A stretch of 20,712 nucleotides of DNA from a virus. Location: positions 1 through 20,712 of the IMG/VR virus record IMGVR_UViG_3300049255_000352. One strand, given 5' to 3'. Position numbers and translations under genes: made by a program. Shown here one piece after another: positions 7,231-13,687 of this stretch (positions are counted from its first letter, which is position 1; every line of letters starts with the position of its first letter). The notes under the pieces were generated by a model. That model made no database searches, was not told where the DNA came from, and worked only from the letters and a program-made list of their open reading frames with translations.

Positions 7231-7764
7231 TTATTGTCCGCTGCCGGCGCCGGCTACCTGGTTCTGCACTCCGCCGCCGAAGAGCGTGGAGTTGATGAGC
7301 ACAGCAATCTGCGTGACGGCGTTGGTAAGTGCCGCCACGCCGGGCCGGGCCACGCCGATGGCCAGCGACGCGCTGGCGGCCGGCATGACCTGCTGGTTCT
7401 GGCAGCCGGTGCTGTCGGCATACACGCCTACAAGATCGCCCGGCGACCATTGATGCGAAGGGCACGGATACAGAAACGCGCCGCTCGTGGCGACAACCAC
7501 GTAATTCGGATTCGTCACCAAACGGAACGACTTTTCGCCGGGCTGCAGGCCGCACTTGGTGATGGCCACGCCCACGAAATATTCCTGAAACGCGTCTTGA
7601 TTGACGCTGGCCGAGCCTTGGTTGGGCATCTGCGCGGCCGTGCGGGCGGTGCCGTCGGCCGGATGACGATAGACGAGATCGCCGTCGTCGATGGGGTAGC
7701 TAGAGTTGATGGGCAGAATCACCGGAGCGGTGTCGCCGTCGAGGTAGCGGAGTTGGTTGGGCAT
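7231..7764 (-). CDS. Putative capsid decoration / head fibre-like protein (DUF2190-like)
   Basis: A 177-aa protein starting MPNQLRYLDGDTAPVILPIN. It shows a run of beta strands typical of small capsid stabilising proteins: an IDDGDLVYRH entry, VGVAITKCGLQPGEKSFRLV, a GAFLYPC turn and a SPGDLVGVYAD segment. The pattern of a property list with 'GDLV' and 'ASLAIGVA' repeats resembles the DUF2190/decoration group. The C-terminal 20 residues are Gly/Gln-rich. Its position between prohead protease and major capsid is the normal place for a decoration protein. GGAAA lies upstream of the ATG. Confidence 0.55.
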   Translation of the reverse strand: MPNQLRYLDGDTAPVILPINSSYPIDDGDLVYRHPADGTARTAAQMPNQGSASVNQDAFQEYFVGVAITKCGLQPGEKSFRLVTNPNYVVVATSGAFLYPCPSHQWSPGDLVGVYADSTGCQNQQVMPAASASLAIGVARPGVAALTNAVTQIAVLINSTLFGGGVQNQVAGAGSGQ

Positions 7765-7775
7765 GGGATTTCCGA

Positions 7776-7807
7776 AGGTTCAATGTTCAAGGTTCAATGT
7801 ACAATGA
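7776..7807. repeat. TTCAATG repeat array
   Basis: GGTTCAATGTTCAAGGTTC and a following AATGTACAATG occur in the short gap between the decoration-like gene start and the prohead protease stop. Confidence 0.8.
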
Positions 7808-7831
7808 GCGGACAGGCGAAACGGGGAATGA

Positions 7832-8725
7832 TCATTTGAAAAGCGCACTCAGCGAATCGCGGTCGCTTGCGATTTCGCGAACGGCTTGAAATGGAGACGT
7901 TCCGGTGATGTTGATAGTGCTAGCGGACCGGTACAAGAGCTTCACGCGATCTTCGATCAATGCTCGACGTGCGGCTTCGTTGGGCGCGGACATGAGTTGC
8001 TGGCGGAAGGCTTCGCTGACAACGGTCGCGTCGTCGGCATTTAGACGAGCGGCCTTGAGCTCTTCAGCAATTGAGTTCGCCTTTGACTGTAAAGACTCTT
8101 TGAGCTTGAATTCGGCCAACTCCTGCCGCAGGGCTTCGAGCGATTCTTTGAGCGCCTGGTTCTCGACCGCCAGTTGGTCGCCGCCAGCTTCGAAGAGACC
8201 GCGCGTTGTGGCCGGGTTGGCCACCAGGTCGACCGAGTTGACCTTGAGGATTTCTTCCACGATCACCCGGCCGTCGCGGCGCGTGGTGCGGGCGTTGGCG
8301 TCGTGACTGAAACCGACATTCTGCGGGGCGTTTTCGGCGTCCCAACAAAGCTGCTCGGCCAAGTGATGCTTGGGGTTGAAGTGGAAGTCGGCATACAGGC
8401 CGTCGTCTCGCTGCACGACATTCTTGATGGCCCCGATCCGCTGCGCGTAGGAAACTTTCTGGCCTTCGTCGCGGTGGTCGATATTCACCTTGGCGCCTTC
8501 ATAGAGCGGCACGGCTTTGTTGAGTGCGGCGGGCGTATAGCTGCGTTTGTTGAGCGACTCCAGGCCCACGATCTTCACGCCGTGGATCACGCCCTGCGTG
8601 CGATCGACCCGCAGGGTTATGCCGGCGCTCGATGCATACTCGCGAAGCGTTTCGCCGCCGACTTCGACGGTGAGGTCTTGTGAAATGGGGACGGTTGTGG
8701 TTGATGTTGGATTCGTGATTGTCAT
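7832..8725 (-). CDS. Prohead maturation protease with C-terminal scaffold-like coiled coil
   Basis: From the ATG at 8725 the product is 297 aa (MTITNPTSTTTVPISQDLTV). The upstream in-frame start at 8902 adds a basic stretch encoded by repeat-containing DNA and is rejected. Residues about 45-200 resemble phage prohead proteases: an NKRSYTPAALNKAVPLYEGA segment, then NIDHRDE with a candidate catalytic His, then QNVGFSHDANA with a candidate Ser, then VNSVDLVANPATTRGLFEAG. The last third is highly charged and helical (ALKESLEALRQELAEFKLKE), like a scaffold domain removed during maturation. It would process the prohead built by the downstream capsid protein. The exact peptidase clan is not decided. 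Confidence 0.7.
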   Translation of the reverse strand: MTITNPTSTTTVPISQDLTVEVGGETLREYASSAGITLRVDRTQGVIHGVKIVGLESLNKRSYTPAALNKAVPLYEGAKVNIDHRDEGQKVSYAQRIGAIKNVVQRDDGLYADFHFNPKHHLAEQLCWDAENAPQNVGFSHDANARTTRRDGRVIVEEILKVNSVDLVANPATTRGLFEAGGDQLAVENQALKESLEALRQELAEFKLKESLQSKANSIAEELKAARLNADDATVVSEAFRQQLMSAPNEAARRALIEDRVKLLYRSASTINITGTSPFQAVREIASDRDSLSALFK

Positions 8726-8842
8726 CGTGTGCCTTTGCGGCTGGAGGTGTTGTTTATGTCTGGCATTTTGGGCTGGTAACGATATAGTACGCAAAAGTAA
8801 ATTTCTGGATCGAAAATCTTTAGGAAATTTTAAGCGCCGTGG

Positions 8843-8861
8843 CATGGGAATCTTGCCCATG
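8843..8861. repeat. Small inverted repeat CATGGG-N7-CCCATG
   Basis: Six-base perfect arms flank AATCTTG. It resembles a dispersed REP-like hairpin rather than a terminator, since no T-run follows on either strand. Confidence 0.6.
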
Positions 8862-8879
8862 ATTTCGTGACACCGGCAT

Positions 8880-8909
8880 TGTGCCATTGATCTTTGTGCC
8901 ATTGATCTT
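8880..8909. repeat. Perfect tandem 15-mer TGTGCCATTGATCTT
   Basis: Two identical head-to-tail copies (8880-8894 and 8895-8909) lie just upstream of the candidate plus-strand promoter. They may be a regulator binding site or simple slippage. Confidence 0.9.
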
Positions 8910-8978
8910 CCATGGCAAGTCGTAGGCGGCCGTGATAAAATGCGCGTTCACTTTCGGGCGAGCGTTGGAGTGATTGCC

Positions 8979-9527
8979 GTGAATTCCGAATTAATCTGTG
9001 AATGGCTTTACCTCCACGAAATGGATGGTTTATTAGTTGATGCAATGCAAGAACTCCTAACCCAGGCACCCGACATCCAAATCTATACGATCAGCATCTG
9101 GACTGACCCGAACGCGGCTGCCAGTGCGGTAGATTTTGATACGTTGGAGAACTCCAACCAAGTGGTGCAACGGTCTAACGCGTGGAACAAGGGTTATTAC
9201 GACAAGTACATGGCTAGCGGTGACGAAGAGCAGGCCCGACTTTTTCTACCAAGCCAGAACCGAAATCAAAATCCGGCCAACTTCCAATTCGATCGGGCAG
9301 CATTCGTTAAGCACGATTCGTTCAATCGTCTTGACTGGCCCATGCAGATTGCCGGGGGCGATAAGCCGGTAGCTAGCCCTATCTGGCCCGTTTTAGAGGT
9401 ACTGCTCAAAACCGTCCAAGAACGGGCCAAGGCGCTTTATCGTGATTTGACATTGCATCCGGACGCTAAAATTGCCGTCAACAGTCCGCACTCGTGGTAT
9501 GACCACGAACTTTCGATGCTCGGCTGA
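8979..9527 (+). CDS. Hypothetical protein, only plus-strand gene; weak DUF4303/immunity-like look
   Basis: I choose the GTG at 8979, with GGAG eight bases upstream, giving 182 aa (NSELICEWLYLHEMDGLLVD after the start); an ATG at 8940 in the same frame lacks a ribosome site. The protein is acidic and soluble, with an N-terminal helix, an IQIYTISIWTDPNAAASAVD strand region, a tryptophan-rich NAWNKGYYDKYM segment and a C-terminal helix. The 'yalsiytd' plus 'WN' pattern faintly recalls DUF4303-type proteins, some of which are found near immunity genes, but this is a weak impression. It converges on the PIN gene and reads against the rest of the cluster, so it has its own promoter and is probably an accessory cargo gene. 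Confidence 0.65.
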   Translation: MNSELICEWLYLHEMDGLLVDAMQELLTQAPDIQIYTISIWTDPNAAASAVDFDTLENSNQVVQRSNAWNKGYYDKYMASGDEEQARLFLPSQNRNQNPANFQFDRAAFVKHDSFNRLDWPMQIAGGDKPVASPIWPVLEVLLKTVQERAKALYRDLTLHPDAKIAVNSPHSWYDHELSMLG

Positions 9528-9543
9528 CGATAGGCGAATTGTT

Positions 9544-9561
9544 GTGCCGTTGGTATGGCAC
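9544..9561. terminator. Possible small hairpin between convergent genes
   Basis: GTGCC-N8-GGCAC lies between the plus-strand stop and the PIN gene stop. The stem is only five base pairs and has no T-run, so terminator activity is doubtful. Confidence 0.2.
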
Positions 9562-9580
9562 GCATCTTGCCATTTCATTT

Positions 9581-10438
9581 TCAATCGGCCGTCTGAAGTT
9601 CCACGCCGCCTTCCGGATTATTGGGAAGGTTATAGCAGTTCTGATTCAGCACTTTTGCCAAAATCTGGCTTTCCTTGTAGTTTTGGGTAACGATGTTCCT
9701 ATAGTCCTTGCCGTCGACTGCAATGATTGCATCGGCCAAGAGTTTGCAGCCCGTCTTGTAATTGAGCAAGATCGTGGGATCCTCGTTCGCTTCTCCAATA
9801 ACGCGCGAGAAGTCGTTAAGTTGCGGCGTTCGCTGCGCGTTGTCGAGCCCATCGATCGCCGCCTTGATCCGCAAGAATAGGTCGCGATTCTTTCTGAAGA
9901 ATCCATCCAGGTTGCATGCTTTCTTTGCGGACACACAAGTCGGCTTGTTCCAAACGAATGCAGAACTGCCAAGGCGTTTCAGCCCCGTCGTGCCCCAGTG
10001 ACATTCGGTTCCGTCTTCCAAAGGCGCATCACAATGGGCGTCAATGGCGCGGGAACCAAGTTTCAGGAGTCGTCGCAACGATGCCCGAGCCAAGCGAGTG
10101 CGATCTTCCTTCGATTCAGCCAGCGTATCCAAGAGAGTGAATGCCCAAGTCTTCTTCGCGACATGCTGGAAGTTCAAAACATGGTTGACGTGTTCGATAA
10201 CCGCGGCGACGTCGCCGAGTTCATTGAGCTTATTCAAACACCAGGCCGCCACAGACAATATATTATTGCCATATTCCAACCTGGAGTAGGTTGATGAACC
10301 TTTCCAATCGAATTGCCGCAGCAGCCAATTAAGGCGTGGCTTGACTGGCCCCTTGAGAAAGCAATAATGAACCGATGTATCGAGGAAAACCTCGGACGAT
10401 GCAGATTGATGATCTTCATTCAATTTCACGAAAGACAT
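9581..10438 (-). CDS. PIN-like nuclease with embedded four-Cys motif (module 2)
   Basis: A 285-aa protein starting MSFVKLNEDHQSASSEVFLD, with AGGGGG upstream of the ATG. It overlaps the small partner gene by 23 bases. PIN-like acidic positions are visible: D20 in FLDTSV, E55 in SRLEYGNN, D236 in LLADAIIAV and N253 in VTQNYKES, where classic PIN domains have a D/N. PIN domains are usually metal-dependent RNases. A central insertion carries C136, C146, C168 and C175, suggesting a zinc site, and is much longer than small VapC toxins. It is collinear with the PIN protein at 11422-12252, including AF160-161, N164, P166, C168, C175, F180 and R182-K183 at the same numbers. With the partner and ASCH genes it forms a three-gene unit. 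Confidence 0.75.
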   Translation of the reverse strand: MSFVKLNEDHQSASSEVFLDTSVHYCFLKGPVKPRLNWLLRQFDWKGSSTYSRLEYGNNILSVAAWCLNKLNELGDVAAVIEHVNHVLNFQHVAKKTWAFTLLDTLAESKEDRTRLARASLRRLLKLGSRAIDAHCDAPLEDGTECHWGTTGLKRLGSSAFVWNKPTCVSAKKACNLDGFFRKNRDLFLRIKAAIDGLDNAQRTPQLNDFSRVIGEANEDPTILLNYKTGCKLLADAIIAVDGKDYRNIVTQNYKESQILAKVLNQNCYNLPNNPEGGVELQTAD

Positions 10439-10835
10439 CGATACCCCCTCTGATCAATTCCTCCGTCAGGTCATTCGCGTTTTGATCGTCGATTTCCGGA
10501 TCGTCGAGCATTTGCTTGAGAACAGAATCAAGGGCCATGAATTGTTGTTCGGTTAGAGGCTCGCGATCATCGTGCAACGCTACCTTGAGTATCGCAATCA
10601 TTTCCTCGAATGCTTCGGATTGCGCGTCGTTTGCAAGATCCCAAAGAACACGGAGGTGATACTTGACCTCGGTTCGCGCGTTGCCTTGCGATATGGGGTC
10701 GTCGACCATTTCGCGGACAGTCGTTAGCGCTTCAATACAGCCCTGCAAACTGAGACGCCTGGCAGCGATACGATCGAAGAAGTTCGCGGAACCCCTCATA
10801 TTACGATAACGCCGGCTTGCTTTGGTTAAACTCAC
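10416..10835 (-). CDS. Small acidic partner of the PIN protein (module 2)
   Basis: The frame reaches a GTG at 10835 (139 aa), preceded by AAGGGTGG. An ATG at 10799, one base after the ASCH stop, would give 127 aa and tight coupling; I cannot decide between them. The protein is helical and acidic: LSLQGCIEALTTVREMVDDP, then FEEMIAILKVALHDD, then a C-terminal EIDDQNANDLTEELIRGGID and FREIE. This C-terminal half aligns by eye with the 203-aa partner at 12262-12873 (LK, I-D, E, G-x-D-x-FR). A small acidic protein translated just before and overlapping a PIN gene fits an antitoxin or regulatory subunit, but no DNA-binding motif is evident. Confidence 0.65.
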   Translation of the reverse strand: MSLTKASRRYRNMRGSANFFDRIAARRLSLQGCIEALTTVREMVDDPISQGNARTEVKYHLRVLWDLANDAQSEAFEEMIAILKVALHDDREPLTEQQFMALDSVLKQMLDDPEIDDQNANDLTEELIRGGIDVFREIE

Positions 10836-11283
10836 CGAGCGCCACCCTTATCCCCTCGCCATCCACCTCAAAAATCTTCTGCTGCCCGCGCATCGGCACT
10901 GGCCGGGCAAATGCAACCGGCTGACTGAGCAGAAAACAAACTGGCCCAATCGCTAGCGGATGCGAAAGCCTTTCGTCGGTCGTAGCGGCGTCTGGTGATA
11001 GCGAACAGCAATCGTCGAGATAGACCCTACCGACGATCGCGCCGTCGGACACTTCGTCCGGCGCCGTCACTCCCAAAGCTGCCAGCAAAGCTCGCGCGTC
11101 CTTGTCCCCTTTGCGACTCTCCGGCGATTTGGCCGCTGCATGAATCAGCAGCGGCCCGCGGTGCCGCGTCCGCCAGGATCGATTCTCGACCGGTTTGTGC
11201 CCATGGACGATTGCCCAAGCCCAGACGGGATAAACGACTAAAGCCTTCGGCTTAAACGGGCAATGGACAACGATCGGAAGCAT
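10801..11283 (-). CDS. ASCH-domain protein (module 2 leader gene)
   Basis: From the ATG at 11283 the product is 160 aa (MLPIVVHCPFKPKALVVYPV); the start at 11304 would add residues encoded by repeat DNA. The ASCH signature is clear: ALVVYPVWAWAIVHGHKPVE, then NRSWRTRHRGPLLIHAAA, then a DGAIVGRVYLDDCCSL strand and a second half ending in a IFEVDGEGIRVAL strand. ASCH domains have a PUA-like beta-barrel proposed to bind RNA; characterised members include ribonuclease and acetylcytidine amidohydrolase activities. Stand-alone ASCH genes are common in phages. Here the gene is followed with no gap by the partner and PIN genes, suggesting one transcript. Confidence 0.85.
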   Translation of the reverse strand: MLPIVVHCPFKPKALVVYPVWAWAIVHGHKPVENRSWRTRHRGPLLIHAAAKSPESRKGDKDARALLAALGVTAPDEVSDGAIVGRVYLDDCCSLSPDAATTDERLSHPLAIGPVCFLLSQPVAFARPVPMRGQQKIFEVDGEGIRVALGEFNQSKPALS

Positions 11284-11421
11284 TCTTATTTCCTCGTTGT
11301 CCATTGACCATTAACTGCTGTTTTGCTGCTAGTACAGAAATCGAAGGACATTGAAAATAGTGTGACGCACTCCAGCGCTGTATGCCGGGCGAAAGCCGTG
11401 CGTTACCTGATCGCTCTTGGA
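11284..11421. other. Short gap between modules with repeat remnant
   Basis: The ASCH-proximal part holds a single GTCCATTGACCATTAA remnant (11299-11314) of the window-wide repeat family. The rest shows a weak ACGCAC/GTGCGT inverted pair (11365-11403) around CCGGGCGAAAGCC and no gene. The module 2 promoter is presumably here but is not recognisable. Confidence 0.5.
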
Positions 11422-12252
11422 CTAGCCGTCTGCGTACTTAACGCGCTGAAATTCTAGGCCCGTGACTTCCGATACAACAGACCAGTCTCTCGCGTTCGTT
11501 GACAACGAATGAGTTGCGCCGCTGGCCACTCCCTCAAGGGCGATCAGCATATCACCTGCGCGGCGGCATTCTGAGTGCGAGAGCTTTGCGTCCTTGTCGA
11601 GAACCGATCGAAAGACCTCAATTGTACCTCTCAACTGTTGAGCATCCTCGGAATTCATCGCCTCGACTTTCGCTGCTACCGATTCGATTATCGGAGCGGC
11701 GGCTTTTCTGATAAACTCTTCGACCTTACAGAATTTGTTGCCCATCCTGCACTTTGGCAGATTTGGCTCAAAAGCAACCCCTTTTATCGCAGGGCGTTCT
11801 TTCGCCCTCGTGCATTGAATATCAAGCGTTTGAACCGAACCGACGCTGGCGCAAAACCAGTCGTACAGTCGAGGGATTTTTGTCGCGAGCAATAGTCGCG
11901 CCCGTTCTGCCAGCCGACGGTCTTTTTCTTCGGTTATGACGAACGAAGATTGGCCGGATATGCTGATAATATTATTGAATATATGGCCTCTCAGCTTGGC
12001 CTGCCGGTGGGATGATTCGGTCAACCTGTCTCGAACCTTGGTGTACAATCCCACACGTTTTAAAAAATCATGAATCGTAATGCATTCTTGAATTAAGGTG
12101 GCCTTAAACTCCAGCAGAGAAATCCCCGTAGAAATTACGAAATCGTAGGCCTGAAGTAGTTCTTCGATTGTCTTTCTGCGAGTCGCCATTTTGCAACGGT
12201 CGACCTGGATCGTTGTATCAAGAAGAGCAAGTTTTCGGGAAGTCGGTTCCAT
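11422..12252 (-). CDS. PIN-like nuclease with embedded four-Cys motif (module 1)
   Basis: A 276-aa protein starting MEPTSRKLALLDTTIQVDRC, nine bases after the partner stop. PIN-like positions are D12 in LALLDTT, E48 in SLLEFKA, D234 in RAGDMLIALEGV and N253 in HSLSTNARDW, the last being a recognisable PIN C-terminal motif. Four cysteines occur at 134, 147, 168 and 175. Between them and after them, AF160-161, N164, P166, F180 and R182-K183 match the PIN protein at 9581-10438 residue for residue. A preceding helix also aligns (EEKDRRLAERARLLL against SKEDRTRLARASLRRLL). It is predicted to cleave RNA with two metals, though this is a family inference. The local DNA is more AT-rich than the structural genes. 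Confidence 0.75.
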   Translation of the reverse strand: MEPTSRKLALLDTTIQVDRCKMATRRKTIEELLQAYDFVISTGISLLEFKATLIQECITIHDFLKRVGLYTKVRDRLTESSHRQAKLRGHIFNNIISISGQSSFVITEEKDRRLAERARLLLATKIPRLYDWFCASVGSVQTLDIQCTRAKERPAIKGVAFEPNLPKCRMGNKFCKVEEFIRKAAAPIIESVAAKVEAMNSEDAQQLRGTIEVFRSVLDKDAKLSHSECRRAGDMLIALEGVASGATHSLSTNARDWSVVSEVTGLEFQRVKYADG

Positions 12253-12261
12253 ATCACGGAA

Positions 12262-12873
12262 TCACTTGTCGATTTTTTCAATGCGGTACTCTGAGATGTA
12301 GTCGTCACCGGAGATAACGCCACGAAACTGATCGAGACCGCGCTCCTCGATCATGTCGTTGACTTCGTCGATAGTGTACTCGTCTATGTCTTTTCGGGCT
12401 TTAAGAACCGATACCGCCTGTTCGATCAAACGAACATGGTTGGGCGACCATACGACGTTATTTAGCTGCGCTTGAAGAATAACGGCGATCGTCTTAAGGC
12501 TTTCTCCGTGTCCAAATGGGCAGTCGTATAATTTTTCCAGCAGAGCTTGGATTTCAGCAATGTGACTTGCCGACTCTTCCTCTGGTAGAGTATCGTCAAT
12601 AATCAAGCTACCGAGGGCTTCAGTTTCTTCGTCTAGGCTTTGGCAGATTCGCTGGAGTTGCTTTTCGCCCATCTCGTCATGCCTTTTCGGAACATACTTT
12701 AACCCCCAGCCAAGCGCTTCGCGAGCCAACAGTCCTTGGGTGCTTACATAACCCATCGCTGCAGGTTTCGAAGGCACGTCAACGGAAGCCCCGGTAGTCG
12801 GGCTTAGCGTTTGAGTTTCGATCTGCCGGGTATTCACAGGGACAACAGTTGGAGTGTCAATTGGATCTGTCAT
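12262..12873 (-). CDS. Small acidic partner of the PIN protein (module 1)
   Basis: I choose the ATG at 12873, giving 203 aa (MTDPIDTPTVVPVNTRQIET); a TTG at 12882 is possible. It overlaps the upstream gene by 17 bases. The N-terminal 45 residues are polar and Thr/Pro-rich, probably disordered. The rest is helical: LLAREALGWGLKYVPKRHDE, a DEETEALGSLIIDDTLPEEE segment, then a C-terminal domain with ILQAQLNNVVWSPNHV, DIDEYTIDEVNDMIEERGLD and QFRGVI. That last region matches the 139-aa partner of module 2 in pattern and spacing. It is likely an antitoxin-like or bridging subunit for the PIN protein. No database family is recognised. Confidence 0.7.
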   Translation of the reverse strand: MTDPIDTPTVVPVNTRQIETQTLSPTTGASVDVPSKPAAMGYVSTQGLLAREALGWGLKYVPKRHDEMGEKQLQRICQSLDEETEALGSLIIDDTLPEEESASHIAEIQALLEKLYDCPFGHGESLKTIAVILQAQLNNVVWSPNHVRLIEQAVSVLKARKDIDEYTIDEVNDMIEERGLDQFRGVISGDDYISEYRIEKIDK

Positions 12874-13687
12874 GTTCACCAAACAGCCTTTCCATTCGTT
12901 TGTCTATGAAGTTCCTCAGGCTAACGGACCACGCGCCAGCGGCGGAGATAAAATCTTTTGTGGCGAAGGTCGTTCCGCTTAGCTCCGAATCAAATGCATA
13001 TTCTAGGTCAAACTGAATCGCTATTTCAGCCTGCTGTGAATGCTGCCGACGAATAGACCTAAGTTTTTCCAGCGAACCGTGATAACGCTCCGGAATCTGT
13101 TTTAGGCGCATCATAATCCGTTCGTCAAATTGCGGCTGCCTCTCTTGCTTGATAACCTTGGCATCCAGTCGCTTTCGTGCCTTAACGCGTCCCCTATTCC
13201 ATGTAACGTTTTCTTCAGCGACCATCGTTAAGGCCACGGACGAGGTTTTGCCACTTAGTTCTTGCATGATAGACTCGTCGAGAGAGCAAAGCTTAAGCCC
13301 TAACAAAACCTCATCGGCATCATCAGCGTTAGAAAAGCCGAGTTGGTAAATTGACCTCAATGTAGGTGTAAGGATCCGTTTGATTCCGAAGGTCGTTAAG
13401 AGAGTTTCGTAAATTCGGCATGTCTGGTCCAAAAAAATATCGAATGCCAAGAACTCGGTCTGCACGGTCTCCATACCGACGTAGTTGAACCGTGTTGACA
13501 TACCCAAGGCAAAGTTTCGCAGGTTTGCGCCGTTCGGATCGATTCCGCCGGGAAGCCATCCCTCCTGAAGTTTGTCCTCGAGCCTAATAATTGCCTCGCC
13601 GCACTTGTCCAGGTATCGATAGCCCTGATCGAAGCGAACATAAAAAGCATAATGAGTTGGGTTTAGGTCGGTAGTCCACTTACGCAT
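12857..13687 (-). CDS. Unrecognised protein, first gene of PIN module 1
   Basis: A 276-aa protein starting MRKWTTDLNPTHYAFYVRFD. I recognise no family. There is a conserved-looking N-terminal block (GYRYLDKCGEAIIRLEDKLQ) and a PNGANLRNFALGMSTRFNYV segment. A helical FLAFDIFLDQTCRIYETLLT region follows, then a basic middle (NRGRVKARKRLDAKVIKQER) and a C-terminal FISAAGAWSVSLRNFIDKRM. No transmembrane segment or nucleotide-binding motif is seen. The basic middle could bind nucleic acid, and the N-terminal helical region could be a sensor, both speculative. It occupies the place that the ASCH gene holds in module 2, so the two modules may share an effector pair but differ in the leading component. 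Confidence 0.7.
   Translation of the reverse strand: MRKWTTDLNPTHYAFYVRFDQGYRYLDKCGEAIIRLEDKLQEGWLPGGIDPNGANLRNFALGMSTRFNYVGMETVQTEFLAFDIFLDQTCRIYETLLTTFGIKRILTPTLRSIYQLGFSNADDADEVLLGLKLCSLDESIMQELSGKTSSVALTMVAEENVTWNRGRVKARKRLDAKVIKQERQPQFDERIMMRLKQIPERYHGSLEKLRSIRRQHSQQAEIAIQFDLEYAFDSELSGTTFATKDFISAAGAWSVSLRNFIDKRMERLFGEHDRSN

Larger units (their letters stand above)
8726..8978. promoter_or_regulatory. Divergent intergenic region with candidate promoters, hairpin and tandem 15-mer
   Basis: This is the only divergent gap in the window. It holds an AT-rich stretch at about 8780-8835 that could carry a minus-strand promoter (TACTAT at 8789-8784) for the head genes. A weak plus-strand promoter (TGGCAA at 8913, TAAAAT at 8936, 17-base spacer) lies before the lone plus-strand gene. 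It also holds the hairpin CATGGG/CCCATG at 8843-8861 and a perfect tandem copy of TGTGCCATTGATCTT at 8880-8909. Promoter calls are by eye and weak. Confidence 0.35.

Noticed and set aside
8726-8902. N-terminal extension of the prohead protease to an ATG at 8902
   Set aside because: The extension is encoded by hairpin and tandem-repeat DNA and is strongly basic; the start at 8725 gives a normal protease N terminus.
11365-11403. Remnant of a group II intron or transposon end (CCGGGCGAAAGCC)
   Set aside because: Only a short hairpin-like string is present, with no intron-encoded protein or domain V fold visible.
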